Made by a program: the position numbers and the translations under genes
Assembly: GCA_030849465.1 (NCBI GenBank)
Contig: JARVLF010000008.1
Span: 372,001 to 436,000, forward strand
Direction of reading: 5' to 3'
Origin: Moesziomyces globuligerus
Lineage: Eukaryota > Basidiomycota > Ustilaginomycetes > Ustilaginales > Ustilaginaceae
DNA length: 64,000 nucleotides
The notes under the pieces: generated by a model
Databases searched by the model: none
What the model was told of the DNA's origin: nothing
Seen by the model: the letters and a program-made list of their open reading frames with translations, nothing else
Part shown: positions 1 to 9,320 of the stretch, in pieces
Layout of the letters: every line of letters starts with the position of its first letter
Numbering within the stretch: position 1 is the stretch's first letter

Positions 1-3000
1 CCTCCTTGACCAGCCCCTGCAGCCGCGCCGACGGCTCCGCCTCCACATCGGCGCCGAACTTGACCATCTTGATCGCCACGCGCCGCTTCTTGACCACGTC
101 CCGCGCCGCAAACACCGGCCCGCTCTCGCCGTCGCCGATCATCTCGAGATCGCACAGCACACCCGATCGCAACGGCTGCAGCGCCAGTTCGCCCGCAAGA
201 TGCGCCAGCTTCGGCGGCAGCCTCGCCGCCACCGCCTCGTCTCCCACCTCGGACGCACTCGGCGACGTGGCGTTGCTCCGCGTCTCGCGCCCGGACGAGT
301 TGGAGCTCGATGCCGACTCCTTGCTCCTCCGCTGCGGCGGCTCTCCCACTCGCGAGAGGCTTGCCGCGGCCACTTTGGCCTCGAGCTCCTTCATGCTCGG
401 CAGCGTCGGAACGGGCGGCGCACTCTCCTCGCCCATCTCGAGCGGCATCATCTCCTCCAGATCCATCGACTGCCGCGCCAGCATCAGCTCCCGGAACGAC
501 CGGATCGCCTCCGAGTCGTCGCCCAGCATCGAAGCCGTGTCAAAGCCACTCGCATAGTGCATCGACACGGGGAACCGCCTCGCGTCCTCGTGCGCGCGCG
601 GTCCGATCGAGATGATCGAACGCGTGTCGTCGCGGCCGCGCTCTCGGCTGCGCTCTGCCTTACCGTCCCCGCTGGTCGCCGGTCCGCGCAGTGCCGAATC
701 TGCGCTGCCACGACCGGACGCCTCGTCATCGAGCACCTCGATCGACTCGCTCGGCGATGGCGGAAGGTAGTACGCCTCCAGCCTCGTCGCATCCCGGATC
801 GAGTCTCTGAGCTCCAGGCGGGGAGGTGCCGCGGACGCCGCACGAGACGCCAACGACCTCTCGTCCGTAGCAGGGGCTTGTGCAGCAGCGCGAGTGGGAG
901 CGTAGGAACTCGCCGGCAGCGCTGCTCGCGCCGTCGAGCCGGGTGCGGATCTGGAAGTAGACGATTCGGACGCATTTGACGTACTCGAAGTCGTCAGGCG
1001 GGCGGGGTAGGGCGATACGTGCGCATTCTGACTGAAAGCCTCCTCCTCCTCCTCCTTGGGCAGCGGCGGAAGTGGCGAGTCTCGGCTGCTAGCCGAAGGG
1101 CTTGGCGACGTTGTCGAGAACGTCGTTGTCGCCGGCGATCGATCCGAGTAGTCGTCCCGCATCCACTCCTCGATCGTTGCGTGGTAGTCGGACGCCTCGG
1201 TCGACGACGAGGGGGACAGCGCCGGCGACAGCGGCGGTGGCCGAAGCCGGTCAGCGCTCAGCATACCACCGTCGCTCCCACCCGTGTCGCGGCCCGTCGG
1301 TCCAGCGTTCGCCGGCATCGTGTAGAATCCGTCAGCTCCAGGCATGATGTATTCCGGCTGCTTGCGCACCACCACTGCGGGCTTGTGAGGCGGGGGCGGT
1401 CCGACCGAGTCCCTTGACGTCGTCAACGAGCCCACACTGCCTCGGGCTCCATTCTGAAGCGGGCCGTATGCGAACTTGGGCGAGTAGAAGCCCGAGGGCG
1501 AGGGCCGGCCATCCGGGGTCGTCGGCGAGGCGCTGGGTGCGTAGCTGTGTTGCCTTCGGTCCCTGGCATCGAAGCCGGCCACCTCTCCGTCCGAGCGAGC
1601 GCTGCGGATCGAGTTGCGATCGTAGTAGTGCTGAGTCTGCTGCTGGGCTTGCTGGTGTCGGGAATGCTGCAGATGCTGGGAGCCGTGGTCCTGCGAGCCG
1701 TGCGAGTGCTCGCTCATGGGGCTGCGGTCCGCCCTCACCAGGGCGTCGGCCGACGTCTTCCTCTGCATTGGCGCGTGGAGCGGTGACTGCTGAGAGCGCC
1801 GACTGGAGACATAGCCGCTGAGAGCGCTGCTTGCGTCGTCCTGGTGCGCGATGTGAGCCCATCGAGTCGAAGTGGAGGGTGGATAGATGCGGGGTGGGGC
1901 CTGACGACGCTCGCGCAGGCCGAGTCCGCGCGTGACGCCGTGACTGCCATCTGACGAGGTGATCGAGTGCGTGGTGCTCGCCCAGCTGTCCTGCGTCTGG
2001 TGTCCGGAGACATGGCCGCTATCAAGCGACGAGGGACCCTTCCTGCCGTAGCGCCAAGCGCCGCCGGTGGCCGAGGGCGAAGGAGCGCCGTCGCCCGACT
2101 CGGATGCAGAGACCGAGAGTGCCGGCGAGCGAGACCTCCAGTCGACGTCCTTGGGCGGCACCTCTGGAGATACAGAGTCGCGCACCGACAGACTGGGCGA
2201 GGGCGAGCCACGAGTCATGGGCCCACCGTGACTGCCATGTCCAAGGGAGGAGGTGGCGACGGTCAATGCGGGGCTTCGGATGCGCATCGACGAGTGTCCC
2301 GACGAGCTCGTCTCGAGCGGCGAGCTGGCCTGGTCGCGTTCCATCAGACCCGAGACGTTCTCGGTGTAGATGCGCGGCGGTGCGTGCGAGAGGGTGCCGG
2401 GCTTGACAAAGGCAGGGTGCGAGTTGGCGGTGGCGTAGGAGTCCGTGGATCCGCTCCGCGACATGCGCGTGTCGGAAGCAGCTGAAGGCGGTCGCGACGC
2501 CACATCGTTGCCGTAGGCATGTGGTGAGCGTGTCGGACGCGTCTGTAGATCCGCGACGATTGGGTTCGGGCTAGCTTGCGGGCTGCTGAAGTCGAGGCTG
2601 GTTGCCGAAGGCGACACCTTTCGACCGCTAAGCTGAGAGGCACGCACAGGGCGCAAGACGCCCTTGGTAGCGACGGCAGCTTGCGCGATCTGCACGAGCT
2701 CGACCTCGTCGTCGTCCGCATCTGGCCCTCTCTCGCCGAAGTCGAGACTTTCGCGAAGCCTCTCCTGCATCTCGTCGTCGATGCTCTGTGCATGCTTGAG
2801 CTCGTGCGTCTGGCGTGCGCTGCTGGACGACGTGGCCGTCGCACGGCTGTTCTCGGCGTCCAGGCCGATTGAGACGCGAAGCCGCTGAGACGCCTTGGGC
2901 GTGGCGTTGGAGGCGTTCAGCAGATCACGGTCTCGATTCGCGGAACGGCGCGGCGTAGCATCGGGAGCGATTCCAATGCCGAGGCCGTTGAGCGAATTGC

Positions 3001-4375
3001 GACCGACCAGCTGACCGACCGATCTTGAACGGCGGCGAGAAGCCCGGTCTGCCGACGCAGATGGAGCAGAGCGAGGTTTAGCAGCACCAGTATCATCGTT
3101 CGCTCCAGAAGGAATGGAGCTGAGGAGGGAGGTGGCCCAGTCGTCGTAGTCCTCTGCAGCAAAGTCGGGCAGGAGCGGGCTCTTTGCGGGAAGTGGTGAG
3201 AATTGCTGTGCGGCTTGGAGCTTTGGCGGTGAGCTGAGGTCCCAGCCCTTGTCGAGGACGCTGCTATATGAGCTGCTGGCACTGGACTGGACGCTGTCGC
3301 GGCGCGGTCGGGATGGTGGCTGGGCGGGGGTGGCGGCGGCGAGTGCGTCGCTGAGTTGATGGTCTGCTGCGAGCTGCTGCGAGAGGATGCGGCGTGTCTC
3401 GTCGGCGTCTCGTCCGCTCTGAACGGCCTGTTGAACGAGGTACTCGGTCCTCTCTTCGACCAACCTAGCTGCGGCGTGCGGATCTTGGCGGATCTGACGT
3501 TCGTCCATGCCTTCGGACAGGAGGACCTGGGCCCAGGACGAGGGCAGACCTGTATAGCCGTGAGGGCCCACATCTACATGTACGTTGTGGGATACGTCGT
3601 AAGGGAGACCGATGGCAGGATCTGCGCTATCGTAGAAGGCGTTAGGAGACGGCGAGGACTCGAGGCGAGAGCCTGATGCATCTACGGTTTCCACGGCGGC
3701 ACGATCGAAATCATGCGAGTCGGCAGCTTTGGAGGATGTGCTGCGCAGGGCAGAGTAGGTGGCATCTCGTTCGCGGGCTACGTGTGCTGTATTTGGACGA
3801 CGCAGGCGAGCGGCGGAAGCCTTCTTGCCAAGCTTTTTGAGGCCAAGGCCGGCGGAGACAGCAGCGGAAGTGGAAGCGGTGGCGAAACGGGAGGCTGCGG
3901 ACTGCTTTGTGCTGTCGGGTTTGGATGTGGTTGACGAGTTGAAGAGTGCCGGACTTGCTGAAGCGGAGAGCGGTTCATACTGGGAAAGGTGGCGGGAGCG
4001 CACTTCGTCGTCGGCGCGCGGCAAGGATCTGAAGGCGAGCTGATTGGCGTCGAGGTCGGAGAGTGCGTCGGGCGGCAGATCGGGAAGTTCGCGATCGTAG
4101 TTGATCGCGGGCGAGACGGCGGTGCTGGACTGCGGGGAGACGGAAGCATCGGACCAAGCTGGGGCAGCGTGGCGCCTCTCGTCGGGCGAGAGATGGGTGT
4201 GTTTGGATGAGGAGGGAGAATGCGGGTTGAAGTGATCATGCCGCGGCGAGGGGGAGGGTAGGAAGGAAGAGGCAGGCGATGCGGAAGCGTTGCTGGGCCT
4301 GCGAAAGCGACCGATGCGAGTGGTAGCCAAGGTTGCGGAAGGCTCGTCCCTGCTCCGAGAGAGTTCGCGCAACAT
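1..4375 (-). CDS. PAK/Ste20-type protein kinase with very long linker (3' part missing)
   Basis: One uninterrupted minus-strand frame runs from ATG 4375 to the window edge, at least 1458 codons, with no intron needed. Residues about 255-320 form a CRIB/PBD-like segment (HVDVGPHGYTGLPSSW, then WAQVLLSEGM), the Cdc42/Rac-binding module of p21-activated kinases. About 1070 Ser/Pro/Arg-rich residues follow, with PxxP patches such as PPPPHKP and PLPPLPK that could bind SH3 domains. Around residue 1415 a kinase N-lobe begins: Gly-rich loop GDGESGPVF, then VAIKMVKFG with the ATP-binding Lys near 1433. The window ends just after this, so the catalytic loop is not visible. I saw no PH domain before the CRIB, which argues against a Cla4-type enzyme. 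Expected role: signalling to polarity and morphogenesis downstream of Cdc42/Rac. PAK membership is well supported; the exact subgroup is not. Confidence 0.8.
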   Translation of the reverse strand, partial: MLRELSRSRDEPSATLATTRIGRFRRPSNASASPASSFLPSPSPRHDHFNPHSPSSSKHTHLSPDERRHAAPAWSDASVSPQSSTAVSPAINYDRELPDLPPDALSDLDANQLAFRSLPRADDEVRSRHLSQYEPLSASASPALFNSSTTSKPDSTKQSAASRFATASTSAAVSAGLGLKKLGKKASAARLRRPNTAHVARERDATYSALRSTSSKAADSHDFDRAAVETVDASGSRLESSPSPNAFYDSADPAIGLPYDVSHNVHVDVGPHGYTGLPSSWAQVLLSEGMDERQIRQDPHAAARLVEERTEYLVQQAVQSGRDADETRRILSQQLAADHQLSDALAAATPAQPPSRPRRDSVQSSASSSYSSVLDKGWDLSSPPKLQAAQQFSPLPAKSPLLPDFAAEDYDDWATSLLSSIPSGANDDTGAAKPRSAPSASADRASRRRSRSVGQLVGRNSLNGLGIGIAPDATPRRSANRDRDLLNASNATPKASQRLRVSIGLDAENSRATATSSSSARQTHELKHAQSIDDEMQERLRESLDFGERGPDADDDEVELVQIAQAAVATKGVLRPVRASQLSGRKVSPSATSLDFSSPQASPNPIVADLQTRPTRSPHAYGNDVASRPPSAASDTRMSRSGSTDSYATANSHPAFVKPGTLSHAPPRIYTENVSGLMERDQASSPLETSSSGHSSMRIRSPALTVATSSLGHGSHGGPMTRGSPSPSLSVRDSVSPEVPPKDVDWRSRSPALSVSASESGDGAPSPSATGGAWRYGRKGPSSLDSGHVSGHQTQDSWASTTHSITSSDGSHGVTRGLGLRERRQAPPRIYPPSTSTRWAHIAHQDDASSALSGYVSSRRSQQSPLHAPMQRKTSADALVRADRSPMSEHSHGSQDHGSQHLQHSRHQQAQQQTQHYYDRNSIRSARSDGEVAGFDARDRRQHSYAPSASPTTPDGRPSPSGFYSPKFAYGPLQNGARGSVGSLTTSRDSVGPPPPHKPAVVVRKQPEYIMPGADGFYTMPANAGPTGRDTGGSDGGMLSADRLRPPPLSPALSPSSSTEASDYHATIEEWMRDDYSDRSPATTTFSTTSPSPSASSRDSPLPPLPKEEEEEAFSQNAHVSPYPARLTTSSTSNASESSTSRSAPGSTARAALPASSYAPTRAAAQAPATDERSLASRAASAAPPRLELRDSIRDATRLEAYYLPPSPSESIEVLDDEASGRGSADSALRGPATSGDGKAERSRERGRDDTRSIISIGPRAHEDARRFPVSMHYASGFDTASMLGDDSEAIRSFRELMLARQSMDLEEMMPLEMGEESAPPVPTLPSMKELEAKVAAASLSRVGEPPQRRSKESASSSNSSGRETRSNATSPSASEVGDEAVAARLPPKLAHLAGELALQPLRSGVLCDLEMIGDGESGPVFAARDVVKKRRVAIKMVKFGADVEAEPSARLQGLVKE

Positions 4376-6388
4376 GGCGATGTAGAGTCAGCCGACTGAG
4401 GTAGACGGCTTTCAGAAGGTGGACGGACGACGAGCGATGTGGTGCATGGTCCAGCTGGCTTGTAGCAGGCGAGGGTGGTGGGCAAGCTGGCGGAGGTAGA
4501 GCCTTGCAAGCGTCTGGGTCGGGCGCAGGGGTCGGGTAGGCAGCTGCTCGCGGCTAAGGTTGATGGCACGGTGCGAGCTCCGATTCGAATGTGCTGCGGT
4601 GGCGATTGCGGTGGAACGCAAGTGGGCGGCGGCGTAGAGATGAGAGGTTCGAGGCGTGTGTGTGTGTGTGTGAAGGTGGGTGGGACGATGGAAGAGATCG
4701 GTCTGGAAAGCGCAGCCGAAGCACAACAACACTTGGCGGGCGGGGTTCAAGCTTGACCGCGAGCGAGAGAGCCGCCAGTCGCGTGTGCGTGTGGTGCGTG
4801 TGTGCGTGTGTGCGTGGATTGGCCTGGCCTAGCCTAGCCTGCACTGGCCTGCACTGGCCTGCACTGGCCTGGGCTGGCCATGGCTGGACTTGGGAAATCA
4901 AAACGCCCCCAGCTGGGTCGAAAATCAAGAAAGTCAGCACAGCCGAGCGGAGATGCAAAGATCGACTGGCACACTGATGCGCGCTCCGACGAAGCGTCTT
5001 GCCCGCCCTCTGAGGACCAGCCATGAGTCGGGATCCGCGCGCCAGCGGCTGTGTCGATGGGCCGCTGCTGCACGGCGTCGATCCGTCTACAGCATTGGGG
5101 CCCGATGCGCGAGCTTGGGCGCCAGAGAAAGCTTTTGTTGCTGCCACAATTTAGGCTGCATGGGCGCATCCAAGGTGCAGCTGAGCGCTTGCGCAGCGCA
5201 AAGACTGGCGAGGTGCCATGTCGGCGTGTTGGTCTCGGATCTTTTCGCGCCCGTCTTCAAGGCCATGTGCCAAAAGTCCTAACTGAAATTGCTGCTTCTG
5301 TCTCGGGAAACGGCCCGAGATGGAGATCGCAGAAAATTACAAAGATTCCGAAACCTCGAAGACGAGATCTCGACGGTGCTGTCGCCCTGGCTGGCTGGGT
5401 TTTTTGGGCTTTAGCGTGCATCTGCCACGCACCAGCTGCATCCCTCGTGCAGCTCACCTCCTCCCAAACCACCGAGACTCTGGCCCCTTCGAATGTCGGT
5501 GTCCGCACGAGGCAATTGCGTCTTGATGCTTATCGTTGCTGGTCGACTTGACCCATCTTCGTGAAAGCATGTCGTCCAAGGCTACGTGTGCGGTCAGCAT
5601 GCGCCCAATATCAACGACGCCATCGCTATCGGCGGGCACCACGCAGCCGCCGTTTCTGCCCGGCTGGGACCCTTGCCAAGCCTCGGAAGCCGCGGAACAG
5701 AAAATCCACCGAAATTCCGAGACGCTACTACAGTATAACCACGCAGCGTGCCCCGATCTAGCCTGTCAAAAAGCGGCATCTCGATTCGCTGACAGCTGAG
5801 GCTTGCTAGGCGTGCGGCCTTGGCTGCTGGCTTGCTTGCTTTGCTCGGCTGCTGGCTTGACTCGCCTGTCACTTTTAGCGACTCGCGTAGCGCTGCTCTC
5901 CTTGCAGCTCTCGCCTCCTCGTTACACATAGCCTCTGCCATGCTCAACCACCAGCGCTCCTGCTCGTCTTTGCGGCTCGCTTCGCGCCTTTCGGCATCTG
6001 CCCTCCTGCTCTCCTGCACTCCACCTCCTGAGAGTCCAGCCGCCGCCGGCCATTGCCACCATGACCACCGGCTGTACACAACTTGAGCCTCTTGACCTTC
6101 CCAGACCCTAACCCCTCACCGTTTCTTGCAAGCGATTCGCCTCGCTTGTCGAGGTGCTTCGCTCACATGCACCTGCGTGCTGTATCCTCCTCGCAGTTGC
6201 TGTACGCTGCTCTCGCCTACACCACTTGCCTCCCGATCCGTGCCTCGCCTCTCCCCCCCCCCTTCCTAATCCTCGTCAAACACGCCATCCAGAGCCTCGG
6301 ATCACAGCGCGCCCTCGTCCCCGTTCATGCTCGGCACCGGCTGCGGCCCTAGCCGTGCACACGTTCGACGCGCGCGGGGTCCGAGCAG
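4376..6388. other. Long intergenic spacer and kinase leader with simple repeats
   Basis: I see no convincing gene here. The kinase-proximal part holds a GT run at 4656-4672, further GT-rich sequence to about 4815, and three exact tandem copies of the 10-mer GCACTGGCCT at 4841-4870. The right part (about 5800-6350) is pyrimidine-rich and probably holds the promoter, leader and unidentified first exon of the gene at 6389. A Kozak-like GCCACCATG lies near 6055, but its frame closes after 16 codons unless spliced. Confidence 0.5.
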
Positions 6389-8191
6389 GCTGCATTCAGA
6401 GCCAAGGCCGTGCAGCAGATCAGCCAGGATGTCGCCTCGTTGCCTGAGTCGCTCGCCACCCGTGCTTACCAGGTGAGAAAGCACTTCCGCCTCGACGTCA
6501 CCTCGGGCGGACCTTTGTTTGTCTCCCACGAGCATGGCGCGGCCAAATCCAAACACGCCACTCTCCCTCCCTTCTTCCGTCCTCACCACAAACAATCCCT
6601 GCTCTCCTCCCGTCTTCTCCGTTCTTTATACCAAGAGACGCACGGCATTCAGCCTTTTGCTACCTTGCTCTTTTCCTACATTCGCTAGAACGCTCAACTC
6701 GGCATGCCGGCTCTCTCGGCGGTGGCGTCCAAGGGTCGCCGTCTCTTTTCACGAGACTCGGGCGGGGCAGAGTGGAGCCAACGCTCGTCCACACCTGCGA
6801 GGCCCTCGGTGCTCACCCTCAACGAGGCGCTCGAGCAAGGTTGGTCCGCCGCCTCGTCGCCCCACTGCCTCAGCAATCAGCTGCGGTCTCCGCCACCCTC
6901 CTCGACAGCCCACAGCACCAACAGTCTCGGCAAGGAGTTCGGCCGGCGACGCTCGTCCAACGCCACCACCACCTCGACCTCGAGCGAGGGCGCTCCCCAC
7001 GACGGCGTTCAGAGACGACGCAAGTCGCTCTTCTCGAAAAAGATGCGCGCCCACCTCCCGTCCGAACGCGAAGCCCAGGAGGCCGAAGGATGGAGCAAGG
7101 ACCATTTGGTCGATCCGTTCGCGCGAGCCGAGCATCGCAGACAGCACACGGATGTGCAAGCCGATCTTTCAGCCAAGCGCGATGCGGTGCGCGAACTAAG
7201 GTCGGCAGAGAGATCGAGCCAACAGCGATCGCTGCGTCAGCTGGAGCAGCGCAAGGAGGCGCTGCAGCGCGTCTCTGACCTCGTCTGCCTCGCCGTCGAG
7301 AACCAGATGGCTGCGTCGAGCGGCTTGACCTCGCCTTCGTCGCCAGAGTTCCTGTCGCCCTCCTCGACGCTCTTTGACACCTCGTCGTACCAGGACGCAG
7401 AGCCGTCGTGGCCCACGATCGCCGTCACCAGCGACGAAGAGGGCAGCAGCCAGGACTTGTCGGCACACTCGACGGCGCTCATGCGCATGGTCGCAGGCCA
7501 AGCTTACGAGGGCAGCGATGTCGACGCGTGCAGCTCGTCGCCCTCGCTCGCCACCTGGGACTCGGTAGCCGTGAGTCCGTTCCAGGACGCGTGCGGGCTG
7601 ACGGTTCCCTGGGGTGCCGAAGACTGCATTGCCCCTCATCAGATCCTCTTGCCGTGCTCCATGAAGCGGGCTCCGATGGGTGCAGGGGGCGATGTGGGCA
7701 AGCGATCCAATGCGTCCCTCAAAGCGCAAGTCGGTCATGGCTTTGAACGGCAGGTATACGAGCCATCGCTGGCAAGTAGACCTTCATCACCGCAGCCCGA
7801 ATGGTCCGCGTTCGCGGCGTGCGCGCCGTCGCTTCCTCCACCGCCACCACTGCGTCCCTCCCGCAATCCACTCCGCAAGCGATCAAAGAGCCTCTGTGCG
7901 ACAGTCGCCGCGCGCCAGGATAGGCACGCACGCGCGAGCACTTCCTCCCCACCTCCACCCTTGCCCTCACCACCAATGCCCTGCACGGCCGACGAGCAAA
8001 CTGCAGAGAGCGAGGCAGCGATGCTGCTCATGCAGACACCACCGAGATCCCGAAGATCCTCGGAACATCGTCCCCGATTCGTACGCTCCGATAGCTTCAC
8101 CTCCGCAGCCTCGTCCGGCTCGCTCAACGCGGCTCCCTTCCACACCCCTACCTTCGGCTCCCAGAGTTGGTCCACGCTACCTGTGGCGTGA
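6389..8191 (+). CDS. Unknown Ser/Pro-rich protein, 5' end unresolved
   Basis: The main exon contains ATG 6704 and would encode 495 residues alone. Its frame stays open upstream to a TAG acceptor at 6686-6688. A matching donor (CAG|GTGAGA) at 6472/6473 would join an upstream coding-like block (reads AAFRAKAVQQISQDV...) in phase 0, through a 216-nt intron. That block seems to begin after an acceptor at 6386-6388, so at least one earlier exon with the start codon is missing from my model. The protein is rich in Ser/Pro, has a charged, possibly coiled segment (about residues 155-195 counted from ATG 6704), poly-Pro tracts, and a motif AAMLLMQTPPRS near the C-terminus that resembles short Ala-Ala-hydrophobic/TP motifs seen in some fungal cell-cycle regulators. 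No domain is recognised. The downstream frame is solid; the upstream exon is inference. Confidence 0.6.
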
Positions 8192-8425
8192 AGCTGCCAG
8201 ATATCGTCGTGCTGTTGTCACGTAGATACAGTAATGCAGTTTCCGCTCTTCACCTTTGCTCCGCGCTGCGAGCTGCTGTCGGATCCAGTTCCGAGTCGGT
8301 TCAGCGGCTCCGCCACGTGTTGCTGCGCTTCAATGTGGCAAGACGAAGCCTTTTCGACGAGAAAACGTGTGCGAGAAATAGTATGCTTTGAGCCGGTACA
8401 AATACAAAGAAGTTCGACGAGGGTC

Positions 8426-8814
8426 TCATGCTTCGCGCAGGACCTTCTTGAGCACGTCTCGCTGGGATTTGGAGACCTGTGAAAGCGTGCAGGCGCAAGG
8501 TGTGACACGGATCGGAGTCAGTCAGCGCCTGGCAGAAGAGAGCATAGCGTTAAGGATGCGATTCTTACCTTCCAGTAGAGCTCCTTGTTGCTGATGTGGT
8601 TGGAGAAACGAACGTTGCTGCCCAGCTCCTGTCGAGCGATCAGCTTGCCTTCGAGCTCAGTAGCCACGTTGGCAGCTGATGGCTTGGCTCGCGATGCTGC
8701 CGAGCCCGCCGAGGCCGGCTTGGTGCGGGAGGCCGAGGGCGGCAAGCGCAGCGACCCGAATGCCGAAGCAGGCTGCGGCTTGAGCTTGAGGAGTTGCACG
8801 GCTGTCGACCTCAT
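8426..8814 (-). CDS. Small protein with probable mitochondrial presequence, two exons
   Basis: Exon 1 is 8569-8814 (82 codons) and exon 2 is 8426-8476 (16 codons plus stop), separated by a 92-nt intron with GTAAGA donor and CACAG acceptor; the join is phase 0. The 98-residue product starts MRSTAVQLLKLKPQ, a basic, Ser-containing N-terminus typical of mitochondrial targeting, and ends in a compact part (VRFSNHISNKELYWK, then VSKSQRDVLKKVLREA). I could not match it to a family with certainty; a mitochondrial ribosomal protein or a respiratory assembly factor would fit its size and N-terminus. It is transcribed divergently from the USP-like gene at 9321, sharing about 500 bp of upstream sequence. 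Confidence 0.65.
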
Positions 8815-9320
8815 CTTGGTAGGTGGTAGGGTGTCGCAGGTGTGACTGGAGCTGACGAATGGGCGCGGCAGATGCTGGTACGCTTTCCCAGAAAGTGTCA
8901 GCGAAGAAGACGGGACGTCGAGAAGCTGCGAGGCAAGTAGCGGTCGTGAATGTGCAGAAGGTGGTCGTGAGATAGCAAGTGACACGAGCTGAGGAGAAGG
9001 CTTCTAAAAATCTGGATCGGGTTGAAGGTGAATTTTTCGGCCGACACGACCCCAGGAAACCTTGTCTGATCTACTCCACATGCTTTGGCCAACTTACGCC
9101 TTGAAAGTGTTGTTCGCGCACTGGCCGGCTTTGGCTCCTATCAGCTTCGCACTCGACTCGCGGCCTCTCGTCGCTACCACCATCCTGCTTCAACTGCGCA
9201 TCCACATCTTTCTGTAGCGCCATTGGAGCCACGTTTACTCTGCAACGACGTCATCAGCAGCATCTTCCGTGCTAGTCTGATGCGCAACAGCCTGCACGCA
9301 TCGCGAGACGCTCGGGCAAG

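Noticed and set aside
5594..6079. 161-codon minus-strand frame with a charged, coiled-coil-like translation
   Set aside because: Third codon positions show no bias typical of this genome, there is no family match, and it overlaps the probable leader of the + strand gene. It stays possible but unsupported.
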